64,000 nucleotides of DNA from Candidatus Villigracilis vicinus (GTDB lineage: Bacteria > Chloroflexota > Anaerolineae > Anaerolineales > Villigracilaceae). A model generated the notes under the pieces. The model ran no database searches and was not told the origin of the DNA. It saw nothing but the letters and a program-made list of their open reading frames with translations. Within the stretch, counting starts at the first letter, position 1; each line of letters begins with the position of its first letter. Both the position numbers and the translations under genes were made by a program. The DNA lies in the NCBI GenBank assembly GCA_016721315.1, contig JADKIL010000007.1, forward strand, positions 62,001 to 126,000, in the 5' to 3' direction. Of the stretch, positions 7,045 to 15,967 are shown in pieces.

Positions 7045-8364
7045 ATGATTCCCAAACTCTATACATGGATCTCCAGCCCGACCTTCGAGGGAGATGAAGA
7101 AAAGACCCGCGCAGCCGGTTCGTTGAATATGGTGATCTTCCTTTTTTTGGCATCTGCCGTTTCGTACGGCATATTCACACCCATTGACCCACAGGCAATC
7201 CCGTTACGATTAGCAATCATAGGGATATTTTGTTTACTACTGCTGGGATTAAAACAAGCCATCAACCAAGGGTATGTCCGCGCTGCAGGGTTTGCGGTTG
7301 TTTCTGTATTATGGTTAATGCTTACCATGTCCATGATACTGGGCTCAACAATCAACAACCCGGCTTTCATGGGATATACAGTTGTTGTGGTGTGCGCTGG
7401 GCTTTTCCTGGATTGGCGAGCCGCGATTGGCTGGGGAGTTTTCAGCATTCTTACCGGAGCTACAACCTTGTTTATGGAAACTGTTGGTATCTCCAGCCCT
7501 TCCAGATATGTGACCTCCCCCTTCTCATATTGGACAGCGGAAGCTGTCTACATCCTCGTGATCACAATACTGCTGAGTCAGACCACCCGCAAAGTTAAAG
7601 AATTCTCAGCGAGCGCAAGGTTCGAACTAGAAGCAAGGCGGCGCATCCAGGCAGAACGCGAACAGATCATCAAGGAACTGGAAGCAAAGAATGCAGAATT
7701 GGAACGTTTTACGTACACCGTATCGCATGACTTAAAAAGTCCGCTGATCACCATCGGGGGCTTTATCGGCTTATTGGAAGAAGATGTGCGAAAAGGCAAT
7801 GCATCAAATTTTCAAAATGACCTTGAGCGCATCCGTGAAGCCAAAGACAAAATGCACCGGCTGTTAAATGAATTACTGGAACTCTCCCGGGTCGGTCGAA
7901 TGATCAATGTGTTTGAAGATGTCTCCATGTTGCAAATCGTTGAAGAGGCACTGGCACTGACCAGCGGCAGGTTCATGAACGCAAATATCCGGGTGATAGT
8001 CTCAAAAGACCTCCCGACAATTCGCGGTGACCAGCCTCGATTGGTGGAGGTGCTGCAGAATTTGATCGATAATGCCGTCAAATTCACTTCCACTGCTGCG
8101 GATCCGCAGATCGAAATTGGCTTTCATGACCAACAAGAACAAAAGATGTTTTTCGTCAAAGATAACGGTATCGGTATTGACCGGGCATATCACGAAAAGA
8201 TATTCGGTCTATTCGACAAGTTAGACCCAACCAGCGAAGGGACGGGCGTAGGGCTGGCATTGGTCAGGCGCATTATCGAAGTTCATGGTGGGCGGATCTG
8301 GGTTGAATCGCAGGGAAAAGGAACAGGCAGCACATTCTTTTTTACCCTGCCAGCCCAAACGTAA
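7045..8364 (+). CDS. Membrane sensor histidine kinase
   Basis: The protein is about 439 residues. It opens with six hydrophobic helices (to about residue 185), forming a membrane sensor without a large extracellular domain. A coiled coil follows (ERIQKELEAKNAELERF type), then the HisKA box FTYTVSHDLKSPL with the phospho-accepting His, then the ATPase domain with N box (NLIDNAVKF), G1 (VKDNGIGI), F box and G2 (GTGVGLALVRRI). It is the bacteriophytochrome/KdpD-like FTYTVSHDLKSP type. The ATG at 7045 has GGAAGG six bases upstream, while the ATG at 7012 has none. No response regulator is adjacent, so the partner is encoded elsewhere or is shared. Confidence 0.9.
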   Translation: MIPKLYTWISSPTFEGDEEKTRAAGSLNMVIFLFLASAVSYGIFTPIDPQAIPLRLAIIGIFCLLLLGLKQAINQGYVRAAGFAVVSVLWLMLTMSMILGSTINNPAFMGYTVVVVCAGLFLDWRAAIGWGVFSILTGATTLFMETVGISSPSRYVTSPFSYWTAEAVYILVITILLSQTTRKVKEFSASARFELEARRRIQAEREQIIKELEAKNAELERFTYTVSHDLKSPLITIGGFIGLLEEDVRKGNASNFQNDLERIREAKDKMHRLLNELLELSRVGRMINVFEDVSMLQIVEEALALTSGRFMNANIRVIVSKDLPTIRGDQPRLVEVLQNLIDNAVKFTSTAADPQIEIGFHDQQEQKMFFVKDNGIGIDRAYHEKIFGLFDKLDPTSEGTGVGLALVRRIIEVHGGRIWVESQGKGTGSTFFFTLPAQT

Positions 8365-8372
8365 AAATAGAA

Positions 8373-9728
8373 TTACAACTCTTCCTTAAAAAGGGATATC
8401 AAGATTTGCAAACCGCCTTCTGGAAGATTTCGCGCTTCGATCCGTCCGCCTTGCGCCTCGATCAACTGTTTGGAAATTGCCAACCCCAATCCCGTTCCAC
8501 CAGATGCGCGTGAGCGGGATTTTTCTTTGCGCCAGAAACGGTCAAAGATAAAGGGCAGGTCTTCTTCAGGAATGCCTAAGCCGTTATCGTTGACAGTCAC
8601 ACTTAAGCCTTCAGCAGTTTCATTGGCAGTCACCCATACCCGCCCGCCATCAGGGACGTAACGCAAGGCATTGCCAATAAGATTACTGAGTACCTGTTCA
8701 AAACGCTGCGGGTCGAGTTGCGCAGTAAGATTCCCACTGCGCTCGCTCAGAACCAGCGAGATATTTTTCTCCTGCGCTTGGGCAGAAAGCATGTCGATCA
8801 CAGTCGCGATCAGGTTGCCTACATCTACATTGGTTTTATCAAATACTAGTTGACGTTTTTCTGCCAGGGTTAGCAATCGCAAGTCATCTACCAAGCGCTC
8901 AAGCAGATAGGTTTGCTCCAATGCAGTAGAAACTTGCGGACCGTTCTCGGCATAGATGCCGTCAATGATGCCTTCGAGTCGCCCACGAATGATGGAGAGT
9001 GGTGTGCGCAGTTCATGGGCAATATCAGCAAGAAAATCGCGGCGTTCGCGGTCATTGCGTTCAAGTGAAGACGCCATCACGTTAAAACTTTCAGAAAGGG
9101 TGCGCAGATCCTGCGGTCCTTCGGTGGAAATACGAGTATCGAGTTTCCCATCGGTAACCGCTCGCGCTGCATAGATCACATCTGCCAGTGGGTTGACGAA
9201 GCGGCGCATGAGCAAATTTGCTACGACCACAAGAAAGGTCGCCAATAGCAACGAAATCACCCCGATCGGAAAAACAATAGCGCGCGCAAAACCGAATCGT
9301 TGTGAAAGCGAGTAGGGTGTGATCACTAAATACCCAATTGGTTCGCCGTGTGCAGCGAGGTTGAAAACCACATCGCTACTTTGAATGGTGTAGTTCGTGC
9401 CCACTGTCGGTGTAGATGAAACTTCGGAGGCAGAATCCAGCCTTTGATCCAGAACGATGCGCTGCTCTTCATCCAACAATAATGTACTCATTGCATCTAA
9501 TTCAGGCATCGAATCAAATGCAACTTCAACGCCCTGCCAATTGCCGCTGGCAAGATAATAACCTTCGAGTGTACTAACGAATGGAATCGGCACCGGGGTG
9601 GATGAAGATGTCAGGAAATAGCCGATGATGAGGGTAAAGATCAGGAACGACAAAAACAAGACGATAACAAATGCACGCAGCAAAAGATTTAACAAACGGC
9701 GACGAATTTCACGAATGGATGAATGCAT
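8373..9728 (-). CDS. Sensor histidine kinase, BaeS/HAMP type
   Basis: The 451-residue kinase has a first membrane helix (about 16-38), a roughly 120-residue extracytoplasmic domain, a second helix (about 165-190), a HAMP domain (RRFVNPLADVIYAARAV), HisKA with DFLADIAHELRTPLSII (phospho-accepting His), and a HATPase domain with NLIGNALRY, VNDNGLGIPEEDLPFIFDRF and GGTGLGLAIS. It abuts the response regulator gene with no gap, so they form one translational unit and one two-component system. The MacAB-like exporter genes upstream on the same strand are its most likely target or source of co-regulation, by analogy with BaeSR and similar export-linked systems. Confidence 0.93.
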   Translation of the reverse strand: MHSSIREIRRRLLNLLLRAFVIVLFLSFLIFTLIIGYFLTSSSTPVPIPFVSTLEGYYLASGNWQGVEVAFDSMPELDAMSTLLLDEEQRIVLDQRLDSASEVSSTPTVGTNYTIQSSDVVFNLAAHGEPIGYLVITPYSLSQRFGFARAIVFPIGVISLLLATFLVVVANLLMRRFVNPLADVIYAARAVTDGKLDTRISTEGPQDLRTLSESFNVMASSLERNDRERRDFLADIAHELRTPLSIIRGRLEGIIDGIYAENGPQVSTALEQTYLLERLVDDLRLLTLAEKRQLVFDKTNVDVGNLIATVIDMLSAQAQEKNISLVLSERSGNLTAQLDPQRFEQVLSNLIGNALRYVPDGGRVWVTANETAEGLSVTVNDNGLGIPEEDLPFIFDRFWRKEKSRSRASGGTGLGLAISKQLIEAQGGRIEARNLPEGGLQILISLFKEEL

Positions 9729-10394
9729 TTACACCTCGAACTTATAACCCACACCATGCACCGTGACGATCAGTTCGTCCGGCTCCAATTTGCGACGCAG
9801 GTTGCGGATGTGCGAATCGATGGCGCGCTCGTAACTTTCGAAGGCAACGCCATGCGCGGAATTCAACAATTGCATGCGGGAAAAAATGCGACCAGGCTGA
9901 CTCATGAGAGTTGCCATGATCTCGAACTCGGTCGGCGTAAGCTGCACCGTACGCTTCTTTATCTGGACCTCGTAGTGGGCTCTGTCCAATAAAACATTAT
10001 CCACGCGGATCACATCCGCCGCCGAGTCGCCGCTGACACGGCGCAATACCACTTTGACGCGCGCCACCAACTCACGCGGACTGAACGGCTTGGTGATGTA
10101 ATCATCTGCACCGATCTCCAAGCCGATGAGTTTATCCGTTTCTTCAACGCGTGCGGTGAGCATGATGATGGGCACGTTGCTCTCGCGGCGAATCTCACGG
10201 CATAGATCGAGACCATCCATTTCAGGCATCATCCAATCGAGCACAATCAGGTCTGGTTTTTCGCGGCGGGCTGCGGTCAGACCTTGCACACCATCACTGG
10301 CGGTGACCACATCAAAAGCAGATGCCTTGAGATAATCGCGGCTGATCTCAAGGATCTCGGGTTCGTCATCGACGAGGAGGATTTTCTTGGGCAT
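9729..10394 (-). CDS. Response regulator, OmpR/PhoB family
   Basis: The 221-residue regulator has a receiver domain with acidic pocket DDEPE near the start, phospho-accepting Asp in VLDWMMPEMDGL, the conserved TAR and the Lys in ITKPFSPRELVARVKVVLRR. The C-terminal winged-helix DNA-binding domain covers about residues 125-221 (LTPTEFEIMATLMSQPGRIFSR, then HIRNLRRKLE). It controls transcription when phosphorylated by the kinase encoded directly downstream. A repeat with an inverted GGACGAA/TTCGTCC pair lies between it and the permease gene. Confidence 0.95.
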   Translation of the reverse strand: MPKKILLVDDEPEILEISRDYLKASAFDVVTASDGVQGLTAARREKPDLIVLDWMMPEMDGLDLCREIRRESNVPIIMLTARVEETDKLIGLEIGADDYITKPFSPRELVARVKVVLRRVSGDSAADVIRVDNVLLDRAHYEVQIKKRTVQLTPTEFEIMATLMSQPGRIFSRMQLLNSAHGVAFESYERAIDSHIRNLRRKLEPDELIVTVHGVGYKFEV

Positions 10395-10405
10395 AAAACC
10401 TTTTT

Positions 10406-10438
10406 ACCACAAAGATGGACGAAGACACAAGTTCGTCC
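10406..10438. repeat. ACCACAAAGA-type short repeat with inverted GGACGAA
   Basis: ACCACAAAGATGG is followed by the inverted pair GGACGAA (10417-10423) and TTCGTCC (10432-10438). The opening resembles the start of the palindrome at 48318-48352 (AACCACGAAGACC). It lies between the permease and response-regulator genes and splits that operon. Confidence 0.5.
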
Positions 10439-10463
10439 TTGGTCTCTTGTGACCTTCATTGTC

Positions 10464-11705
10464 TTATTCGTATCGCAACGCCACCATCGGGTGCAGGTTC
10501 GCGGCTCGGAAAGCGGGATACAACCCGAAGAAGATTCCGATGATGAGCGCGAAGAAGAACGCCAACAAAATAGAATTGGCTGTGATAACAGAAGAGATCA
10601 GTCCGCTTAGGCTGAATGCCAGTGCGATACCCACACCAAGCAAAATTCCAACAATGCCGCCGAGCAAACTCAATGTAACCGTTTCGATCAGGAATTGCGT
10701 CAAAATTTGATTCTTGGTCGCACCCACAGCTTTACGCAAGCCGATCTCCTTGGTGCGTTCAGTGACCGACACCAACATGATGTTCATGATGCCAATACCG
10801 CCCACGAGCAGGGATATGCCTGCAATGGCGCCCAAAAAGACAGTTAGAGTTTGCGTCACGGTATTGAGCGTCTCCAAAGTGTCGGATTGACTCATTACAT
10901 TGAAATCCAATTCATCCGTGGTTTTGAGTTCGTGTGAACGGCGGACCATATACTCAACGGTTGCTGAGACAGTGTCCATGTCTTTTTCGTCCGTCACAGA
11001 GACGAGAATATTATTAACGGTCTTTTGGCCGTTATACAAGGCGCTTTCGCCGAAAAGTTTGGTATAACCCGTTTCGATGGGAATAAAGATATTCTCGTCC
11101 GGCGAGCCGATGGACGAACCTTTGGCTTCAAGAACACCCACCACTTGGAACTTCAAGCCATTGACGGAGATGATCTTGCCAATTGGGGAGACTGTGCCAA
11201 ATAAATCTTCCGCAACGCCAGAACCGAGCACTGCCACCAAATTTTGTGATTTGTTATCACCATCAGTGATGAAACGTCCATCTGCGAGTTCAAACGAACG
11301 CACATCCTTATGTGCTTCCATCACACCCACTGTCGGTGCGCTGAAACTCTCACTACCAAATTTGACCGTATAACTGGCTTGATAGACCGGCACAATGTCT
11401 GAGATATTGGTCGTAAGCGCACGATCCAGCAGTTGATAATCGGCATAATAGAGATGACTCGCCTGCTGAGAACCGCCGCTGAGTGCCGCCGGACCTGATT
11501 GCATTCTGCCTGGTGAGATGGTCAACAAATTTGAGCCGCCGCTTTGGATCTGGCTGGTTATGCTGGCTGTCGCACCTTCACCGATCGAGAGCAGCGCCAC
11601 CACCGTTGCCACACCGATAACGATGCCAAGAATGGTCAACACCGAGCGCATTTTGTTTGCGCGCAAAGCACGCAAGGCGATCTTTAGGTTTTCTGAAAAT
11701 AACAT
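10464..11705 (-). CDS. MacB/FtsX-type ABC transporter permease
   Basis: The 413-residue permease has the MacB layout. There is an N-terminal helix (RSVLTILGIVIGVATVVALLSIG), then a large extracytoplasmic MacB-PCD domain, and three C-terminal helices that carry the FtsX domain with GGIGIMNIMLVSVTERTKEIG and GLRKAVGATKNQIL. It transmits ATPase motion to a periplasmic or extracellular adaptor rather than moving substrate through its own pore. The ATG at 11705 is chosen for GGAG eight bases upstream, and the longer frame from 11729 would run into the palindromic element. It lies third in an adaptor-ATPase-permease operon. No outer-membrane factor is nearby, as expected for a monoderm-like envelope. 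Confidence 0.92.
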   Translation of the reverse strand: MLFSENLKIALRALRANKMRSVLTILGIVIGVATVVALLSIGEGATASITSQIQSGGSNLLTISPGRMQSGPAALSGGSQQASHLYYADYQLLDRALTTNISDIVPVYQASYTVKFGSESFSAPTVGVMEAHKDVRSFELADGRFITDGDNKSQNLVAVLGSGVAEDLFGTVSPIGKIISVNGLKFQVVGVLEAKGSSIGSPDENIFIPIETGYTKLFGESALYNGQKTVNNILVSVTDEKDMDTVSATVEYMVRRSHELKTTDELDFNVMSQSDTLETLNTVTQTLTVFLGAIAGISLLVGGIGIMNIMLVSVTERTKEIGLRKAVGATKNQILTQFLIETVTLSLLGGIVGILLGVGIALAFSLSGLISSVITANSILLAFFFALIIGIFFGLYPAFRAANLHPMVALRYE

Positions 11706-11723
11706 GTTTATTTCTCCGTCTTC

Positions 11724-11820
11724 CGTCATTGCGAGGGCGGTGCTCTCCCGCCCGAAGCAATCTCGAAATCAGTCTGGGATTGCTTCGTCGCAAAGAGCAA
11801 GAGCGCTCCTCGCAATGACG
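11724..11820. repeat. 97-bp nested palindromic repeat with CGTCATTGCGAGG ends
   Basis: The outer arms CGTCATTGCGAGG (11724-11736) and CCTCGCAATGACG (11808-11820) are perfect reverse complements. Inner arms AAGCAATC and GATTGCTT form a second stem. I recall the same 'GTCATTGCGAGG...AAGCAATC' pattern from many genomes as a REP-like element. It separates the ATPase and permease genes inside one operon and could modulate the transcript. Confidence 0.85.
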
Positions 11821-11827
11821 AGGGTTT

Positions 11828-12544
11828 TTATTCTTCTATACGCGGCGCACCGGCTTTGATGGGATTCGGGTTGACTTCATCCGAAACGATCTTGCCGTCT
11901 GAGAGTTTGATAATGCGGTCGGTATGACGTGCCACATACGAGTCATGCGTCACCAGGATCACCGTCTGTCCGTTATCGCGGTGCAGGCTTTGGAACAAGT
12001 CCATGATCTCTACGCCGGTCTTGCTATCCAATGCACCGGTGGGTTCATCTGCCAACAAGATGGCTGGTTCATTCACAATGGCACGGGCAATCGCAACACG
12101 CTGTTGCTGCCCGCCAGAAAGCTCGTTCGGAGCGTGATGAGTGCGCTTACCAAGCCCCACACGTTCCAAGGCTTTCATGGCGCGGTCATCGCGTTCCTTA
12201 CCGGCATACCCGGCATAGGTCAGCGGGAGTTTGACATTCTCCAACGCACTTGTGCGTGCCAGTAAATTGAATTGCTGAAACACAAAACCGATCTTTCGTC
12301 CGCGCACTTCGGCAAGATGGGTTTCATCCATGTTCTCCACCGAAACATCATCGAGCGTATAACGTCCACTGCTGGGTACATCGAGGCAGCCGATGATCGA
12401 CATCAACGTACTCTTGCCCGAGCCGCTTGGTCCCATGATGGCGACCATCTCACCTTTTTCGATGGTGAAGCTCGCGCCATCCAACGCGCGCACTTCGCTT
12501 TCACCCATCTGATACACCTTGGTCAACTCTTCCACATGGATCAT
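11828..12544 (-). CDS. ABC transporter ATPase, MacB/LolD type
   Basis: The 238-residue ATPase has Walker A GPSGSGKST, Q-loop FVFQQFNLL, signature LSGGQQQRVAIARAI, Walker B ILLADEPTGALD and the H-loop histidine in VILVTHD. The sequence belongs to the cluster that powers MacB/LolCDE/FtsX-type permeases, and the permease next to it is of that type. It overlaps the adaptor gene by four bases (ATGA), so translation is coupled. It energises export of peptides, antibiotics or lipoproteins. The substrate cannot be read from sequence. Confidence 0.95.
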   Translation of the reverse strand: MIHVEELTKVYQMGESEVRALDGASFTIEKGEMVAIMGPSGSGKSTLMSIIGCLDVPSSGRYTLDDVSVENMDETHLAEVRGRKIGFVFQQFNLLARTSALENVKLPLTYAGYAGKERDDRAMKALERVGLGKRTHHAPNELSGGQQQRVAIARAIVNEPAILLADEPTGALDSKTGVEIMDLFQSLHRDNGQTVILVTHDSYVARHTDRIIKLSDGKIVSDEVNPNPIKAGAPRIEE

Positions 12545-13845
12545 TGGTTACCTCCAAACGGGTTCGGCGCTTCAAAGCTGCTCTCGCGTGCCGTGGTCAC
12601 CACATCGCCTTCGTTCAAGTCACCAGTCACCGCAACCATTTCACCGATGATCTCGCCGCCAACCACGTCCACACGCACGGTTTCATTGCCGCGCAGCGTC
12701 CACACGAATTCGCCATTGCTATCATTCTGAATTGCAGTGATAGGCACTGCCAATGTCGCCGTCTCGCCGCCGATCTGAATGACCAGGTTCATGGTGGAAC
12801 CCAGCGGCAGGAAAATGCCATCTTCCGGTTTGTCGAGATCGATCCGCACAGCGTATTTGACAAGACCAGATATGACTTCGCCAACAGGATTGATGGACAT
12901 CACTTCGCCTGTAAATGTGACACCGGGCAGCGCATCGGACTCCGCCGTTACCTGATTGCCCACCTGAACCTTGGCAATGTCTGATTCATCCACTTGCGCA
13001 TCGACGTAGAGATTTTCCAAATTGGCAATGTTGACCGAAAGCTCCCCCGAGCTGACAACATCCCCGTTCACTTGATCGACCGAAAGCACCTGCCCATCAA
13101 AGGGAGCAATGATGCTCATGGTATTGACGGTCGCCTGTGCGGCATCCACCTTGGCTTGGGCAGCGATCACATCTTGTGAGGTCTCACCTGCCAGCAAACG
13201 GTCATATTCACGCTGAGCATCTTCGTACTTGGCTTTCTTCAAAGCTAAATCATTCTCAGCTTCGATGATCCAATCTTCAGGAGCAGGTCCACGGAAGGTT
13301 TCGGTATCGTAGTCGTACGCCCAGCCATTTCCTTGTTTGACCAACTTGGCAAGATACTTCGTCTGTGGCACGCGTGTATCGGTTTGTAAATATTTCAAGT
13401 AGTTCACTGCATCGTCATAATCTTCCCTGGCATCCTTCAAATCAATGGCGGCTTGAGCGAGATCGGTACCAGAATTAAGCAAGTCATCGAGATTTTGCTG
13501 TGCAGTGATCAAATCTGCTTGAGCAGAAACAATGCTCGATGAAGTGCTGGTCGGGTCGAGGGTTAATAAAATATCGCCCGCCTTCACAAAGTCACCGGGC
13601 TGGACGTTAACCTCAGCCACCGTGCCGCTGGTCTTCCAGTTGAGGTTGGCAAAGGGCTCAGCTTCAAGGCTGCCGGTCGAGTCGACCGTTTCTGTCAGTG
13701 TGAGAGAAACTACCTGGGCAGTTTCCGCTGAGGCTGAGTCGGAGGCGTTGGCATTCTTCGTCAGCGAACCAATCAGCAAGGCAAGGACCACCACCACGCC
13801 AGCAGCGATCCATAAGAATTTTTTGTTTTTGAGTAATTCAGACAT
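12541..13845 (-). CDS. HlyD/MacA-like efflux adaptor
   Basis: The 434-residue protein has one N-terminal membrane helix (WIAAGVVVVLALLIGSL), a split biotinyl-lipoyl domain (VNVQPGDFVKAGDILL and later APFDGQVLSV), a helical hairpin rich in Ala, Gln and Asp between about 105 and 250, and a C-terminal beta-barrel plus membrane-proximal region. It is the extracytoplasmic adaptor of the MacAB-like exporter. The gene is first of the operon 13845-10464. A similar but separate adaptor is encoded at 52405-53715. The region upstream to 13935 is the divergent promoter region shared with the aldo/keto reductase gene. Confidence 0.92.
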   Translation of the reverse strand: MSELLKNKKFLWIAAGVVVVLALLIGSLTKNANASDSASAETAQVVSLTLTETVDSTGSLEAEPFANLNWKTSGTVAEVNVQPGDFVKAGDILLTLDPTSTSSSIVSAQADLITAQQNLDDLLNSGTDLAQAAIDLKDAREDYDDAVNYLKYLQTDTRVPQTKYLAKLVKQGNGWAYDYDTETFRGPAPEDWIIEAENDLALKKAKYEDAQREYDRLLAGETSQDVIAAQAKVDAAQATVNTMSIIAPFDGQVLSVDQVNGDVVSSGELSVNIANLENLYVDAQVDESDIAKVQVGNQVTAESDALPGVTFTGEVMSINPVGEVISGLVKYAVRIDLDKPEDGIFLPLGSTMNLVIQIGGETATLAVPITAIQNDSNGEFVWTLRGNETVRVDVVGGEIIGEMVAVTGDLNEGDVVTTARESSFEAPNPFGGNQ

Positions 13846-13935
13846 TTGATTTCTCCTTTATTGTTACCAACAGGATACTTTTCAAATGTGCAGAAATTGT
13901 GCAGGCGGGGTGGATGATTATGGAGGGTTCTTGGG

Positions 13936-13941
13936 TACAAT
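13936..13941 (+). promoter_or_regulatory. TACAAT -10 box six bases before the aldo/keto reductase ATG
   Basis: GGGTACAAT ends at 13941 and the ATG is at 13948. If this is the -10 box, transcription would start at or next to the start codon, giving a leaderless mRNA. No clear -35 was seen. Confidence 0.5.
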
Positions 13942-13947
13942 TAAGGC

Positions 13948-14760
13948 ATGAAATCCGAAACCCTCTCCACTTTAACACTACCCAAGGTCGGCTTTGGCAC
14001 TTGGAAGATCGGCGGCAACTCCACACCCAACCGTGCCGTGGACGAAAAATCGCTGGCAGCGTTGCGCTATGCGTTAGAGATCGGCTACACCCATATTGAC
14101 ACTGCTGAAATGTACGCCAGTGGTCACAGCGAAGAATTGGTCGGGCAGGCAGTGCGCGAGTCTGGGATGAAGCGTGAGGATGTGTTCATTACATCCAAGG
14201 TCATTCCAAGTCACTTACGCTACGACGATGTCCTGACCGCCTGTGAAAATTCCCTGCGCCATCTTGGCATGGACTACATTGACCTGTATCTCATCCACTG
14301 GCCTCAATCGGGTGCAAAGTACGAGGAGACATTCAAGGCGTTGAATAAACTGGTACGCGATGGGAAAGTAAAACACCTCGGCGTGAGTAACTTTGATGTG
14401 AAATTACTCAAGCAGGCGCAATCGCTTTCAGAGACGCCCATTATCACTAATCAGGTTCCATTCAGTTTGGGTGACCGTTCTTATATCAAGAACGGCATGC
14501 TCGCCTACTGTCAGCAAAACGACATCTTGTTAACGGCGTACTCTCCAGTGGAAGAAGGAAAACTTCGACCAAACAAAACCGTGACTGCCATTGCCAAAGC
14601 ACACAACGCCACGCCATTTCAAATTGCGCTGGCATGGATCATTTCGCATCCGCGGGTCATCACGATCCCCATGTCATTCAACCCGGTCCACATCCGCGAA
14701 AATTTTGAGTCCGCAGACATTGAGTTGACGCAGGATGAGATCGAGCAGTTAACCAATTAA
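13948..14760 (+). CDS. Aldo/keto reductase
   Basis: The 270-residue protein is an NADPH-dependent aldo/keto reductase with the (alpha/beta)8 fold. The tetrad is visible: Asp in HIDTAEMYASG and Tyr in the same motif, Lys in FITSKV, and His in LYLIHWPQSG. The C-terminal cofactor segment contains IPMSFNPVHIRENF in place of the usual IPKSxxxxR(I)xEN. The length is typical of the bacterial 2,5-diketogluconate reductase-like group. It precedes clpS by two bases and probably shares its transcript, although no functional link is evident. A TACAAT box abuts the start. Confidence 0.92.
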   Translation: MKSETLSTLTLPKVGFGTWKIGGNSTPNRAVDEKSLAALRYALEIGYTHIDTAEMYASGHSEELVGQAVRESGMKREDVFITSKVIPSHLRYDDVLTACENSLRHLGMDYIDLYLIHWPQSGAKYEETFKALNKLVRDGKVKHLGVSNFDVKLLKQAQSLSETPIITNQVPFSLGDRSYIKNGMLAYCQQNDILLTAYSPVEEGKLRPNKTVTAIAKAHNATPFQIALAWIISHPRVITIPMSFNPVHIRENFESADIELTQDEIEQLTN

Positions 14761-14762
14761 AT

Positions 14763-15068
14763 ATGAATTCGCATCCCTTACCAGAAATTCAGATCATCGA
14801 AGAAACAGATACCGAACTTGAGCCGATGTATAGCGTCATCATTCATAACGATGACGCCACACCAATGGACTTTGTCGTGGAAGTTCTCAAGCAGATTTTC
14901 TTCCTTGGCAATGACCGCGCCGCAGAGATCATGCTGGCGGCACATGTCAAAGGCTCTGCCTATGTGCAAACATTGCCGCGTATCGAAGCTGAGAAGCGCG
15001 TACAACACGCCCATCAAGCCGCAGGCATGCAGGGCTATCCTTTACACTTCAGCATTGAGCGCGAATGA
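14763..15068 (+). CDS. clpS: ATP-dependent Clp protease adaptor ClpS
   Basis: The 101-residue protein is the N-end rule adaptor. It has the ClpS core YSVIIHNDDATPMDFVVEVL, whose ND..TPM.FVV pattern builds the pocket for N-terminal aromatic or leucine residues, and the later MLAAHVKGSA with the conserved His. ClpS delivers such substrates to ClpA or ClpC in the cytoplasm. Its 3' end overlaps the acyltransferase gene by four bases. No clp ATPase or protease gene lies in the window. Confidence 0.95.
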   Translation: MNSHPLPEIQIIEETDTELEPMYSVIIHNDDATPMDFVVEVLKQIFFLGNDRAAEIMLAAHVKGSAYVQTLPRIEAEKRVQHAHQAAGMQGYPLHFSIERE

Positions 15069-15928
15069 CATCCAACCTCGAAACCCTTACAGAGATCAAT
15101 CTCGATGACCTGGTCAGTTCGTTTGGCTGGCAAAACTCGCCTCTGCTCTCGCGCCTGTTACGATTCTTTTTCCGCAACCCGGCGCGGACTTTCGCTCAGC
15201 ATATGGTGGAATATGACGACATCGTCGGCGCCCATGGAATTGTTGAAGGCGCATGGAATCTCTCGCGCCGTTATGTCAAAGACATCCGCATCATCGGCGC
15301 GGACCGGATTCCTGAATCAGCGTTCCTAGCCTTATCCAATCACCCCGGCATGACCGACACAGTAACACTTTTTGCAGCCTTGAACCGCAAAGACCTGCGC
15401 ATCATCGCCTTGGATAGACCCTTCCTCAATGCACTTCCACATACCACGGCACAACTATTCTACGTCTACGACGACCCTGCCAAACGGATGACATTGGTAC
15501 GGCAAGTCAGTGCCCACCTCAAAAGAGGCGGTGCCATTCTCACATTCCCTGCCGGGCATATCGAGCCTGATCCAGACGTGTACCCTGGCGCTGTCGATTC
15601 GCTCAAAGCGTGGACGGACAGCGTCGGCGTGTTCATCCGCATGGCGCCCGAGGCGGCTATCTTGCCGGTGCTGGCACGGAACGTGGTCGCAAAGAAGTAT
15701 GCGAATCACTGGTTATTGAAAATAAAAAAGACGAAGGAAGAAAAAGAAAAGTTAGCAACCGCGCTGCAACTGCTCGGCATGGTGATGTTCAATGAAAAGC
15801 CTGTAACAGTCACGATCCAGATCGGAAAGCCGATCTATGCCAAAGATTTAGGGTCGACCGAAACAGAGGTCATTCATCAAGCCGTGCTGACTGAGATGAA
15901 GAACTTGATCGAGAATCCTCCAGAATAA
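15065..15928 (+). CDS. 1-acyl-sn-glycerol-3-phosphate acyltransferase (PlsC-like)
   Basis: The 287-residue protein has the acyltransferase box NHPGMTD (HX4D pattern) near residue 93 and the later motif FPAGHIEP in the position of FPEGTRS. Family members transfer acyl groups to lysophosphatidic acid or related acceptors at the cytoplasmic membrane. The deviations from the classic PlsC motifs (FPAG, no long hydrophobic N-terminus) suggest a distant PlsC or a different acceptor. Translation is coupled to clpS by the ATGA overlap. It is followed directly by a terminator. Confidence 0.82.
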   Translation: MTSNLETLTEINLDDLVSSFGWQNSPLLSRLLRFFFRNPARTFAQHMVEYDDIVGAHGIVEGAWNLSRRYVKDIRIIGADRIPESAFLALSNHPGMTDTVTLFAALNRKDLRIIALDRPFLNALPHTTAQLFYVYDDPAKRMTLVRQVSAHLKRGGAILTFPAGHIEPDPDVYPGAVDSLKAWTDSVGVFIRMAPEAAILPVLARNVVAKKYANHWLLKIKKTKEEKEKLATALQLLGMVMFNEKPVTVTIQIGKPIYAKDLGSTETEVIHQAVLTEMKNLIENPPE

Positions 15929-15965
15929 AAAGAGACTGTCACTTTTGAGGTGACTGTCTCTTTTT
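15927..15965. terminator. Bidirectional rho-independent terminator
   Basis: AAAAAGAGAC-T-GTCAC pairs with GTGAC-T-GTCTCTTTTT with one mismatch. It sits between the convergent acyltransferase and MFS genes and serves both. Confidence 0.92.
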
Positions 15966-15967
15966 AT

